From Arachis hypogaea (lineage: Eukaryota > Streptophyta > Magnoliopsida > Fabales > Fabaceae): a DNA stretch of 64,000 nt. The stretch spans positions 28,805,427 to 28,869,426 of the forward strand of contig NC_092052.1 in assembly GCF_003086295.3 (NCBI RefSeq), in the 5' to 3' direction. A model generated the notes under the pieces. It was not told the origin of the DNA and did not search any database. It worked only from the letters and a program-made list of their open reading frames with translations. A program made the position numbers and the translations under genes. Shown here piece by piece: positions 35,205-45,898 of the stretch; position 1 is the first letter of the stretch; every line of letters begins with the position of its first letter.

Positions 35205-35520
35205 CTTACTGGCATTTAAACGCCAGTGAGGATAGCAGAATGGGCGTTTAACGCCCATCCTGGTAGCATTCTGGGTGTTAAATGCCAGAATGGGCAGCAC
35301 TCTGGGCATTTAACGCCAGAAAAGAGTGTCTGGCGTCTGGTTGGCGTTAAACACCAGAAATGGCAGACAGACTGGCATTTAACGCCAGAAAAGGGTGTCT
35401 GGCTGGCGTTAAACGCTAGAAAGGGGCAGCAGACTGGCGTTTAACGCCAGGAAAGGTAGCAGAGTTGGCGTTTAACACCAAAATTGGCACACAGAAGGCG
35501 TTTGAACGCTAGAATGGTGC
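35205..35520 (+). repeat. Element A interior array of GGCGTTTAACGCC palindromes
   Basis: About nine boxes of the form TGGCGTTTAACGCCA, spaced about 30-40 bp, several perfect (for example at about 35434) and others mutated to CATTTAACGCC. The same box type occurs in the LTR U3 and in the solo LTR at about 56390-56490. Confidence 0.85.
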
Positions 35521-35809
35521 AGGGAGCAGAATTTCTTGACTCCTCAGGATCTGTGGACCCCACCTACCCCACATCTTCTTCTCTCATCTTCTCACCTTTC
35601 CATAACACTCTTCCCCAAATATCCTTGACCAATCACATCAATACCTCTTCCCCAAACACCATTAACCTATCAAATCCTACCATCTTCCCATATTCTCTTC
35701 ACCATTCACATCCATCCATCATAAACCCCACCTACCTCATCATTCAAATTCAAACCATTTCCCTCCCAAACCCACCCCTTCATGACTGAATTCTCTCTCT
35801 CTCTTACCC

Positions 35810-35817
35810 TATAAATA
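35810..35817 (+). promoter_or_regulatory. Interior TATA box candidate in element A
   Basis: CCCTATAAATACCCCTCC, about 290 bp downstream of the palindrome array and about 190 bp upstream of the ORF2 ATG. The layout copies the LTR: palindromes, then TATA, then ORF. Confidence 0.5.
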
Positions 35818-35930
35818 CCCCTCCTTACAACCTTCAATTTCACACTTCATACACACTTAACCCCCTTGGCAAAACCACTCACCCCCCTCCATCTCCTCCA
35901 TTTCTTCTTCTTCTACTCCTTTCTTCCTTC

Positions 35931-35971
35931 TTTTGCTCGAGGACGAGCAAAACTTCTAAGTTTGGTATGGG
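35931..35971 (+). other. Element A inner hairpin and AAGTTTGG motif
   Basis: A perfect 9-bp stem TTTTGCTCG/CGAGCAAAA with loop AGGA at 35931-35952, followed by CTAAGTTTGGTATGGGAAAA. Here it precedes ORF2; in B, C and D it lies at the end of ORF2. Confidence 0.82.
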
Positions 35972-36005
35972 AAAATCTCTGCTTTTTGTTTTTCCATAAC
36001 CATCA

Positions 36006-36436
36006 ATGGCACCTAAGGCCAGAGAAACCTCTAGAAAGAGGAAAGGGAAGACAATTTCTTCCACCTCCGAGTAATGGGAGATGGAGAAATTCATCTCAAA
36101 AGCCCATCACTAAAAAGAGGATGGAGCAAACAAGAGAGCCCACTCATGGACCTCAACAAGAGCCTGAGGAAATTTCTCATCAAGAAATCCCTGAGATGCC
36201 TCAAGGGATGCATTTTCTTCCAAACAACTATTGGGAGCAACTCAACACCTCCTTAGGAGAATTGAGTTCTAACATGGGGCAACTAAGGATGGAGCACCAA
36301 GAGCACTCCATTATCCTCAATGAAATCAGAGAGGACTAAAGAGCCATGAGGGAGGAGCAACAAAGGCAAGGAAGAGACATAGAGGAGCTCAAGCATTCCA
36401 TAAGATCTTCAAGAGGAAGAACTAGCCGCCATCACT
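36006..36436 (+). pseudogene. Element A ORF2 remnant (basic N-terminus, coiled-coil-like)
   Basis: From ATG at 36006 the reading is MAPKARETSRKRKGKTIS (basic, nuclear-signal-like), with early stops. Another frame continues KRMEQTREPTHG, NNYWEQLNTSLGELSSNMGQL, then a stop at 36337-36339 and more helix-like sequence to about 36436. No known domain. It occupies the same slot as ORF2 in B. Confidence 0.5.
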
Positions 36437-37528
36437 AAGGTGGACCCGTTCTTTAATTTCTTTGTTCTTATTTTTCTATTTTTCGAATTATATACTTTAT
36501 GTTTTGTTTATGTTTGTATCTTTATTACATGATCATTAGTGTTTAAGTGTCTATGTCTTAAAGCTATGAATGTCCTATAAATCCATCACCTTTCTTAAAT
36601 GAAAAATATTTTTAATTTCAAAAGAACAAGAAGTGCATGATTTTGAATTCTATCTTGAAATTAGTTTAATTATTTTGATGTGGTGGCAATACTTTTTGTT
36701 TTCTGAATGAATGCTTGAACAGTGCATATTTTTGAATTTTTTGTTTATGAATGTTAAAACTGTTGGCTCTTGAAAGAATAATGAAAAAAGGAGAAATATT
36801 ATTGATAATCTGAAAAATCATAAAATTGATTCTTGAAGCAAGAAAAAGCAGTGAATAGAAAAAGCTTGCGAAAAAAAAAAAGAAAAAAGAAAAAAAGGGG
36901 CGAAAAAAAAAGAAAGAAAAAGAAAAAGTAAGCAGAAAAAGTCAATAGCCCTTTAAACCAAAAGGCAAGGGTAAAGAGGATCCAAGGCTTTGAGCATTAA
37001 TCGATAGGAGGGCCCACAGGAATAAAATCCTGGCCTAAGCGGCTAAATCAAGTTGTCCCTAACCATGTGCTTGTGGCGTGAAGGTGTCAAGTGAAAAGCT
37101 TGAGACTGAGCGGTTAAAGTTGTGGTCCAAATCAAAAAGAGTGTGATTAAGAGCTCTGGGCACCTCTAACTAGGGACTCTAGCAAAGCTAAGTCACAATC
37201 TGAAAAGGTTTACCCAGTTATGTGTCTGTGGCATTTATGTATCCGGTGGTAATACTGGAAAACAAAATGCTTAGGGTCACAGCCAAGACTCATAAAGTAG
37301 CTGTGTTCAAGAATCAACATACTGAACTAAGAGAATCAATAACACTATCTGAATTCTGAGTTCCTATAGATGCCAATCATTCTGAACTTCAAAGGATAAA
37401 GTGAGATGCCAAAACTGTTCAGAAGCAAAAAGGCTACTAGCCCCGCTCATCTAATTGAAGCTAATCTTCATTGATATTTTTGAGATTATTGTATTTTCTC
37501 TTCTTTTTATCCTATTTTCTTTTTAGTT
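36437..37528 (+). other. Element A 3' region before the LTR
   Basis: Untranslated. It contains an A/G-rich tract at about 36870-36950 and no supported ORF. The spacing between the two hairpin modules is 1.6 kb. Confidence 0.65.
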
Positions 37529-37563
37529 GGTTGGGGACAAGCAAAAATTTAAGTTTGGTGTTG
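37529..37563 (+). other. Element A outer hairpin (degenerate) and LTR-border motif
   Basis: GGTTGGGGACAAGC retains loop GGGA and part of the stem, then TTTAAGTTTGGTGTTG runs to the LTR at 37564. It is not a pure purine tract. Confidence 0.6.
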
Positions 37564-39246
37564 TGATGAGTGGATAATTTACACCCTTTTTGGCATTATT
37601 TTTACATAGTTTTTAGTATGTTTTAGTTACTTTTTATTATATTTTTATTAGTTTTTATGCAAAAATTATATTTATGGACTTTACTATGAGTTTTTGTGTT
37701 TTTCTGTGATTTCATGTATTTTCTGGTTAAAATTGAGGGACCTGAGCAAAAATCTGATTCAGAGGTTGAAAAAGGACTACAGATGCTGTTGGATTCTGAC
37801 CTTCCTGCACTCGAAATGAATTTTCTGGAGCTACAGAAGCTTAATTGGCACGCTCTCAATTGCGTTGAAAAGTAGACATCCTGGGCTTTCCAGCAATAGA
37901 TAATAGTTCATACTTTGCTCGAGATTTGATGGCCCAAACTGGCGTCCAAAGCCAGCCTAAAACTTTCTGGCGTAAAATGCCCAAACTGGCACCAGAATTG
38001 GAGTTAAACGCCCAAACTAGCACCCAAGCTGGCGTTTAACTCCAAGAACAGCCTATGCATAAAAAAGCTTCATTGCTCAGCCCAAGAACACACCAAGTGG
38101 GCCCCAGAAGTGGATTTCTCCACTATCTGCACTTAGTTACTCATTTTCTGTAAACCTAAGTTACTAGTTTAGTATAAATAGCACTTTTTACTATTGTATT
38201 CGGATCCAGTTTTCATCTTTGGAACATCTTTTGACCATTGTTCACATTTTGAGAGGCTGGCCTCACAGCTATGCCTAGACTATTTTCACTTATGTATTTT
38301 CTACGGTGGATTTTCTACACCCCATAGATTAAGGTGTGGAGCTCTACTGTTCTTCATGAATTAATGCAATTACTACTGAGTTTCTATTCAATCATGCTTG
38401 ATTCTATTCTAAGATACTCACTCGTACTTCAATCTGGAGAATGAAATGATCCGTGACACTCATCATTATTCTCAATTCTATGAACGCGTGCTTGACAACC
38501 ACTTCCGTTCTATCTGAGCTCAACGTAGTCATTGGGCGACAGCTTGAGTGCGTATCTCTTGGATATCTAATACACGGACCGAGTCTGTGAGATTAGTATC
38601 TTCGTGGTATAGGCTAGAATCATTAGCAGCATTCCTGGGATCCAGAAAGTCTAAACCTTGTCTGTGGTATTCCGAGTAGGATCCGGGAAGGGATGACTGT
38701 GACGAGCTTCAAACCTGCGAATGTTGGGTGCAGTGACAGTGTGCAAAAGGATCAATGGATTCTATTCCGACGCTAGCGGGAACAACAGATGATTAGCCAT
38801 GCGGTAGCTGTGCCTGGTATTTTTCATCCGAGACGAAAAATCCGACTGTTGATTAGCCGTGCATAAACCTTAGAGGACCATTTTCACTGAGAGGATCTTA
38901 TAGCTTGCCATGGAAGGGAGCACGCATGATTGGAAGAAGGCAGTAGGAAAGCAGAGGTTCAGAAGCAACAAAGCATCTCCAGACGCTTATCTGAAATTCC
39001 CACCAATAAATTACATAAGTAACTTTATTTTATTTTATGTTTTATTTATATTTTAATTATCAAAACCTCATAACCATTTGAATCCGCCTGACTGAGATTT
39101 ACAAGATGACCATAACTTGCTTCAAGCTGACAATTTTTATGGGATCGACCCTTACTCACGTAAGGTTTATTACTTGGACGACCCAGTGCACTTGCTGGTT
39201 AGTTGTGCGGAGATGTGAAAAGTGTGAATCACGATTTTCCACACCA
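37564..39246 (+). repeat. Element A 3' LTR
   Basis: 1683 bp, TGATGAGTGG...CCACACCA. Palindrome boxes at about 37930-38050, TATAAATA at 38173-38180. Confidence 0.93.
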
Positions 39247-39251
39247 AAGAT

Positions 39252-40330
39252 CAACCAAGGAGCATAGTGAGGGAGTGAATTTAAAGCTTCAAGGTGAAGA
39301 AGAGGAGTTGAAGCAAGAATTACAACAAGAGGAGGAAGTTGAGATAATTGAGCCGGAAGGAGCGGTTGAAGAATTAGGAGAGGTTGATCAAGAATTGGAC
39401 TCAATCATTGATGAGTTCTTGTCTTCACTAACAAATCACCTTGAAGATTCCATTGAGCCTTCTTCCATTGAGCTTGAAAGCAATGTCAAGGAGGATGCAC
39501 AACCTCCAAAGCATATTGTGAATGATGAAGAATTGGAAGAAGTAGAGCAAGCAACAAATCCGCATCTTGATGATAATCCCACACCAATCACATGATCCTT
39601 TTGGGTTTGAGAAATCTTCTCCCATTGAAATTGAGGTAGATGTTGAGATAAGTTCCACATTACCTCCAAGTTGTGACATGAAGAATGGAGAAGAGCTAGC
39701 AGAGTTTGGTGAGGAAGTGGTTGAATGTGAAGAACATTGTTAAGAAGTGGACATGGAAGATTCTTGTCAAGAGGTGGAAGTAACCAAAGAGGAGCACAAG
39801 AGAGTGGACTTCACATTGTCAAAGTGTGGGGAGGCCCCCTTCCTAAGTTACCATCATCCTTTACACCATTCAAGTGGGTAAATCTCTTATCTCTAAGCTT
39901 TCTAATTCCGCTTGAATATGGTTTGCTTGAAACGGATGGCCAACTTAGAGTTCTTTGTAGAATGGAAAGAAAGAAAGAGTTGATTAGTGGTAGGCGTCAA
40001 AATTCAAGGTTCATTATGGTTGAGTTATCAAAACCTAAGTACAATGGCTGGTGTAGTGCTACATTGAATGGATCTATGAAGGTGTTTGAGTGCTTAAATG
40101 AGAATTCCAAGACTAAACCACCCGGATGGAATCATGATGATCAACTTGAAGACGGGTGTGAAAACAAAGTGTGGGATCTTAGATTACAAAAAGAGGATCA
40201 ATTTTGGGAGCTCATGGTTTGTGAAGAACTCCATCAAAGCTTGGAGCTATTAATTTTGAATGATGGAGCTTATTGAAAGTCCAAGCATTGGTGGAAGTTC
40301 ATGGATGAATTCAAGCACAAGCCACCTTGA
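39252..40330 (+). pseudogene. Element D ORF1, acidic middle and conserved C-terminus
   Basis: Continues ORF1 after the A insertion with STKEHSEGVNLKLQGEEEEL, an acidic region with QPPKHIVNDEELEE, then a stop at 39593-39595 and frame changes. The last block reads FKWVNLLSLSF, LEYGLLETDGQLRVLC and NGWCSATLNGS, and ends in another frame KHWWKFMDEFKHKPP at 40330. This C-terminal block is shared with B ORF1. Domain unknown. Confidence 0.72.
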
Positions 40331-40589
40331 GGAGAGCTCTCCATAAGTCCAACTTAAGGACAATAAACAAAAGTGGTAGGTGGGAGACACCCCACTATGG
40401 TAACATCTTTTTATTTTTCTTTTTGTAAATATTGGTAAAATTAGTTTAATTTCATGTTTATGTTGGTTTGTTGAGTTTAGTTAGTAGTCTAGTATGTTAA
40501 ATAAGGTTCTATAGTGTTTTGGTAGCTGTTTGGAAGTTTGGAATGTTTGCTTTGGTGCAAGAAATTGAAAGATTTTGAAAAACAGAGTA

Positions 40590-40895
40590 CCCAGCCACGT
40601 GTACGCGTCACCCACGCGTACCCGTGACCCCTAAGTTTCCAACCCCCCGCTCGTATGCCTCGCCCACGCATACGCGTGACCCCCAAAATTTTCAGCCGCA
40701 GTACAAAAACCAAAGAATTGTGTGCGTAGTGTGCTGAAATTGTGCCTCTAGCACAATTTTGACACACGCGTACGCGTGACCCACGCGTACGCGTCATCTG
40801 TCTCTCTGCACTCTCATGCGTGCGTGTCGACGATGCGTACGCGTCGCACCGAATTTCTGCCACTCACGCATACGCGTGACCTAACGCGTACGCGT
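40590..40895. repeat. Element D interior CGCG-box tract
   Basis: Many copies of ACGCGTACGCGT and CGCGTGACC-type boxes, downstream of ORF1. Same box type as in the D LTRs. Confidence 0.8.
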
Positions 40896-42069
40896 GATAC
40901 CCTACCCTGTTTCACTCGCTTCTTTTCTTATCTTCTCTCCATTTATTTCCTTCTTCTCTCTTCTCCTCTTTTCTTTTCACCCTTCAACCATCATCCAATA
41001 CTACCAATCACCATTTATCACCATCTCTTTTAGTTAGTTAGTTAGTTAGTTTAATTTCTGTTTAATTTTCTATTTTTCATGATAACTGTTGGATTATTAT
41101 TTTTTTTTACTGTTTATTGCTGCTGATTACTGATAGGATGCTATGTTAGCATCATTATTGTTCATATTCATTATGGGAGTTCTTAATTGAGGTTATACTT
41201 TGTTATTTGGTTGTGAATTCTTCATGCTTAATATCTTTTGAATACCAAGTATTTATGGATTGCCTTCAAAGCACTCTAATTATTTTAAATTACATGATTT
41301 GGCCACCATGTGATTTGAATCCTTTTCTTTGACTAGATAATTTCTTGATGGATGTTGTGCATTATCTTAATGCATTGTGTTTCTTGATCATATGCATCCA
41401 TATGTTATGCTTACGCCTTAATGACATGTTAACCATTAATTGCTTAACTATGTGCTCCACACATACTTGAAACTAGTCGTTTGTGGCATAATGCTTCAAT
41501 TGTGAATTGGATTGTAAGCTCCTATAGGGATATCTTTTTGAAATTCTCAAGCCTTATGGACCATGCTTGCTATGTGGTTGAATCTCAATTTATATCTCTC
41601 TTTTAATAAGTTGCATAGCAACCATGTTCGCATTTTATGTCCACTAGGTGATGGGAACCAAAACTTAAAGTGTGTCATTGATTGATGTGTGATTTCCATT
41701 GTCCCTTTGTTCATTAAATTTCCTTGCACATCAATCAATGTCCATTCAAAATCCATTTCACAATTGCTTGAGTGCTTCCTTGTCTCTTTATTACTTGTTT
41801 GTTGGTTTTCACTTACAAGTTTTCTTTAGAGTATCTCAAGCATACTAGAATGAATGAAGTGCTTACTTCTTTTGTGTAATTGTGACATAGAGCTTTATGC
41901 TAGTGTGCGTTCTAAACCACATACAATTTAGAATTCACACGCTTGTTTTCATCAATGTCACACACTTATTACTTCACTTCATTTTAGTGATTCTTACCTT
42001 ATTCCAACAATCTACGCTTCCTTACTTGTGCATTTACTTGTCTTACTTTCCTGTTTTCTATCTTTCAGG
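40896..42069 (+). other. Element D region between CGCG tract and ORF2 remnant
   Basis: Pyrimidine-rich start (about 40905-41000), TTAGTTAG repeats at about 41030-41055, then AT-rich sequence. No supported ORF. It corresponds to 20370-21179 in C. Confidence 0.6.
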
Positions 42070-42211
42070 ATGGTTTGTCATAAGCAAAAACGGAAGCGGG
42101 AGAAAGAACACGCAGCAACCAGTTGATCCACCAGCTGAAGGTGGCAATTCGGAAAGTTACCGTACCCCCTTGCTCATCTTTGAATACACCGAGGACGGTG
42201 CAAATTTTTAA
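42070..42211 (+). pseudogene. Element D ORF2 remnant
   Basis: ATG at 42070 reads MVCHKQKRKREKEHAATS, then a stop. A shifted frame reads RTPLLIFEYTEDGANF to a stop at 42209-42211. It matches the C remnant at 20369-20260. Confidence 0.55.
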
Positions 42212-42224
42212 GTGTGGGGAGGTC
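42185..42224 (+). other. Element D inner hairpin and purine motif
   Basis: Stem TACACCG/CGGTGCA with loop AGGA at 42185-42202, six of seven pairs, then TTTTTAAGTGTGGGGAGGTC. Confidence 0.78.
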
Positions 42225-43674
42225 GTCTGACTGATCGGCCATTTTTTGATGACAAATTTCTAATCCCAACACTTTCGCATTTCATTTTAGGTCTTTTAGA
42301 ATTTTAGTTGCATTCTCTTAGTTTACATATATATAATAAGTTTAGCCAAAATAATAAAATTTTCTAAAGATTTTATCTATAGGGCACCCCAATTTATTTG
42401 AGTAAAAAAAAAAATTTTTTTAGAACCTGCTTGAATTATATATATTGTGGAACATGTTTTGAGCTAAGAACACATAAGCATGTGAGTTTTGAGCTTAATT
42501 GTGTGGTTACATCATATAACCACTATTTACATGCTTGTGTGTATTATTCTCTTCCTATGATTACAATCTTTGATTTGTTTAATTCTTTATATCCATTATT
42601 TTGTGTATACATGCACTTATATGATTGAAGCTTTCATTTCATTGAGCTCACTTACCTAAATAGCCTACCTTTTATCTTTCATTGTAGCGAACTTTGAGCT
42701 ATGCTAAACCCATTTTGTTTTTAATTTTAGCACATTACAAGCCTAAGTAAAAAATAATAAATGTCCCTTATTTTGATCTTTGATTAGCTTAGGTTAGTGA
42801 GAGTGTTTATCATTCAATTGTGAAAAATTTGAGAACATTGGTTGGGATAAAAGGGTATTTTTATATTTTTGTCAAAATTTTGGAAATTGAGTACATATTC
42901 ATGTATTAATTATGTTTAAACCATATGCATTGGTACCTTTAATATAATTCATCAAAAGAAAAAAAGAGAAAAAGAAAAGAAAAAAATGTGGAAAAATAAA
43001 AAGAAGAAAATAAAATAAAATAAAAAAAAAGAGAGAAAAAGAAAAATAATAAAAAGAGGACAAAATGCCCCAAAGTGAAGTTCAATAATAATCAATGCAT
43101 ATGAGTTGTGATAAAAAAGAGAATGCATGAGTGTGTGAAAAAGTGAAGAATGGATAGTTAGGTTTGTATTAGAATTGAATAGGTTGTTATAGGTTAGGTG
43201 GAAGTTTAACTTAATCAAAGATTCAAATTTCAAGCTCACTTAACCAAATACAATCCTACCTTAACCCTAGCCCCGTTACAACCCATGGATAAGTCCTCAT
43301 GATATTTGTATGCATGCATGAAATAATTGTTGATTGTTAGATGAAAAACAAATCTTAGAAAGCATGATTAGGGAAGAATTGAGTGAATCAACCCTATACA
43401 CTTGAGTGACTAGAGCGGATACACATCCGGTGAGGGTTTGATTGCTCAATTACATGTTTTCACCTATGATCATCTCCTTTCTTGTAAGTTGTTAAAATCT
43501 TTTCAATAACTCAATTCAATTGTGGATTTGATTTGGTTGTTAATACATTTAGTCATTTAGCACTCATGTTCATACAAGCTTTCTTGGGAATTGATTTATT
43601 TTGACCAAGTAGTTATATTCATTTAGATAGATTGCATATAGGTAGATTGCGATACCCTTTGTTTCTTTCATAAG
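42225..43674 (+). other. Element D region between the two hairpin-purine modules
   Basis: 1.45 kb of untranslated sequence with an A/G-rich tract at about 42954-43065 followed by CAAAATGCCCCAAAGTGAAG, which matches C in reverse near 19405-19420. Confidence 0.65.
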
Positions 43675-43714
43675 TTTAGCATGAGGACATACTTAGTTTA
43701 AGTGTGAGAAGGTT
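43675..43714 (+). other. Element D outer hairpin (one mispair) and polypurine tract
   Basis: TTAGCATG, loop AGGA, CATACTTA, then GTTTAAGTGTGAGAAGGTT directly before the LTR. The stem has a C-A mispair that the B and C copies lack. Confidence 0.72.
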
Positions 43715-45225
43715 TGATAAACCACAATTTTATGGTTTATCTTGTGTTGAATTGAGGGAATTCTATCAACTTATCTCACATTTATTCAATGAAATAGCAT
43801 GGTTTTGGTAATTCTCCCTAATTTGTGCTTAAGAGTGAAAACATGCTTTTTAGCTAAAATAGCTAAATTTTAATTTATTTTAATTCCATTCGATACCTTG
43901 ATATGTTTTTAAGTGATTTCAGGTTCATAAGGCAAGTATTGGATGGAAGAAGTGAAGAGAAAAGCATGCAAAGTGGAGAATTTATGAAGAAATGAGCAAT
44001 TGGAGGATCGCGCATGCGTCACTCACGCGTACGCGTAAGGAGGGAATTTGCCAGCGATGCGCACGCGTCACCCACGCGCACGCGTGACGTTGGTCACGTG
44101 ACCTCATTAAAATGAAGACGCTGGGGGCGATTTCTGAGCCAACCAGGCCCAAATCCAACTCATTTTTGAAGTTATTTGATGCAGAATTCAAGATTGGGCA
44201 AGGGGGAGCAATTAGTTAGTGTAGGAAGCATGCCTTAGGTTGGTTTTAGAAAGAGAAGTTCCCTCTTCTCCCTAGAAATTAGGGTTCTTAGTTTAATTTC
44301 TTCTTAGATTTAGGTTTTAATTCTTGTTTTCATCTTGTTTTCTTTACAATTTCTTGTTCCTACATCTTTGTTCTCTTAGTTTATATTGTTAATTTCCCCT
44401 TTATGCCTCTTTTTATGTCGATAAACTCTAGTTGGATTTGGATTTCCTTTTAATGCAATTTATGTTTTATGTTTCTTTGATGTTTAATTGAGTTGCTATT
44501 GTTGATTTCTTGCATTGGGTAGTAGTAGATTTTATTATTTCTTACAATTTATGATACTTTTCTTTTATGCCTTTCAAGTGTTTGATAAAATGTTTGATTG
44601 GATGTTAGAGTAACTTTTTGAGCATTCTTGGTTTGGAAAGAGAAATTAGGCAATCTTGAGTCATCAATACCCAATTTAGATTGGTGATCTAGAGTTGTTA
44701 GTTAATATTATTTTCATTGACTCTAATCTCTTGCTAATTCAATTAGTGAGTTGATTATGACTTTTGGATTGAGATTAACTAGTCTTATTTGACTTTCTCT
44801 CAATGTGAAAATAACATTATACCTTCTTTCTATGTTGAAAATGACTAAATAGGATTAGCTCTTGTTAACTATTGTATGATAATTAATTACTAGGATAGAA
44901 AACATGGATTCTCAATCCTTGCCTTGAATGTCTCTCTTTAGTATTTGTTATTTTTAGTTGTTTTCTTTAATTTCTTGTCATTTATCTTCTTGCCCTTTTC
45001 AATCCAACCGGCAAAACTCATAACCAATAGTTGAGTACTCGATTGTGATAACTAAGGAGAATGACCCGGAACTAATACTCTCGGTTATCTTTATTGGGTT
45101 GGACTTGTGACAACAAAAAATTAAACTTTGATTGAGCATTACTTGTCGGTTTGAAACTATACTTGCAATGAAGTTATTTCCTCTAATCGAGAAAAAAATT
45201 CTAAGCCGACGATTCAGCTCTTTCA
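43715..45225 (+). repeat. Element D 3' LTR
   Basis: 1511 bp, TGATAAACC...TCTTTCA, CGCG tract at about 44008-44095. It is followed by the target copy aagtt (45226-45230). Confidence 0.9.
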
Positions 45226-45230
45226 AAGTT

Positions 45231-45563
45231 CAAAGGTCACCATCAGTCAAATCTAGACCAATTACAGCATGAGAAACTACTGAGATTTCTTGATGACCAA
45301 GAAACTTCTTCTATTGTTTTTCTGTGTTTTGGGAGCAAAGGAAGCTTTGGTCCATCCCAAACAAGCCAAATCAGTTCAAACGTCTTGTTGTAAAGGCGAA
45401 TGAGATATAGAAAGGGTTGAAACAATTGATGGATAGAGATAATAATATTGTGCACAAGAAGGTGCAAGAGATGAAAGAGATAGCTAGGAAAACTGTTATT
45501 AATGGTGGATCATCTTTCAATGCTGTTAGAGAACTTATTGGTGATATGGTGGGTAACAATTGA
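45231..45563 (+). pseudogene. UGT71-type pseudogene, 3' surviving part
   Basis: After the target copy the reading resumes with [38 protein letters not shown], then jumps by deletion to the C-terminal tail: VVKANEI, a TAG, KGLKQLMDRD, KEIARKTVINGGSSFNAV, stop at 45561-45563. The PSPG sugar-donor box is missing, so the copy is dead whether or not D is present. It aligns with the C-terminal side of the intact gene family. Confidence 0.88.
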
Positions 45564-45898
45564 TAACTACACTTTTTTGGGGTCGTATTTCTTGGAGTTG
45601 TTCTTTCCTCTGAATCAATGTAAAACAAGTAAATAATAAGTTCATCATTGAAATTGTTGCTATTGGTACGGTCTATTAAAAATGAACATGACCAAGTTGT
45701 TTTAATGAACTTGTTTCTTCATATCTGAACATAGAACTTCGTCTAACTCATGTTTCACCAACTTGAAGCACAAACTACTTCGAAATGAGAACATATATAT
45801 ATACACGTTGCTAATATGTCTTGCAAGGTTTGACACAAACTAATGGTTTGTCAATATGCTCTACAGGACATTCTTGAATAAATTTGTTATGCAGAAGG
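45564..45898. other. Intergenic and 3' untranslated region of the FQR1 gene
   Basis: No ORF. It lies between the UGT pseudogene and the minus-strand FQR1 stop codon and probably contains the FQR1 3' untranslated region. Confidence 0.55.

Larger units (their letters stand above)
14222..39246 (+). mobile_element. Element A: gag-protease LTR element inserted in ORF1 of D
   Basis: Direct LTRs 14222-15903 and 37564-39246 (1682 and 1683 bp), TGATGAG...CACCA. Target duplication is aggat (14217-14221) and aagat (39247-39251). Removing the element with one target copy restores the ORF1 frame of D. The primer site is at 15910-15927. It encodes degenerate gag and aspartic-protease-like regions and a short second ORF, but no reverse transcriptase or integrase. 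Element B sits in its leader. Without B it is about 9.6 kb. The same LTR family recurs as a solo LTR at 55182-56862. Confidence 0.92.
11873..45225 (+). mobile_element. Element D: outermost non-autonomous LTR retrotransposon of the nest
   Basis: Bounded by direct LTRs 11873-13350 and 43715-45225, each starting TGATAAACC and ending TCTTTCA. Target duplication is gagtt/aagtt, 4 of 5 identical. The primer-binding site is at 13357-13374 and the purine-rich tract is just before 43715. It encodes an ORF without known enzyme domains, split by element A. No protease, reverse transcriptase, RNase H or integrase is seen, so it must depend on enzymes from elsewhere. Without its passengers it is about 8.3 kb. 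Confidence 0.9.
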
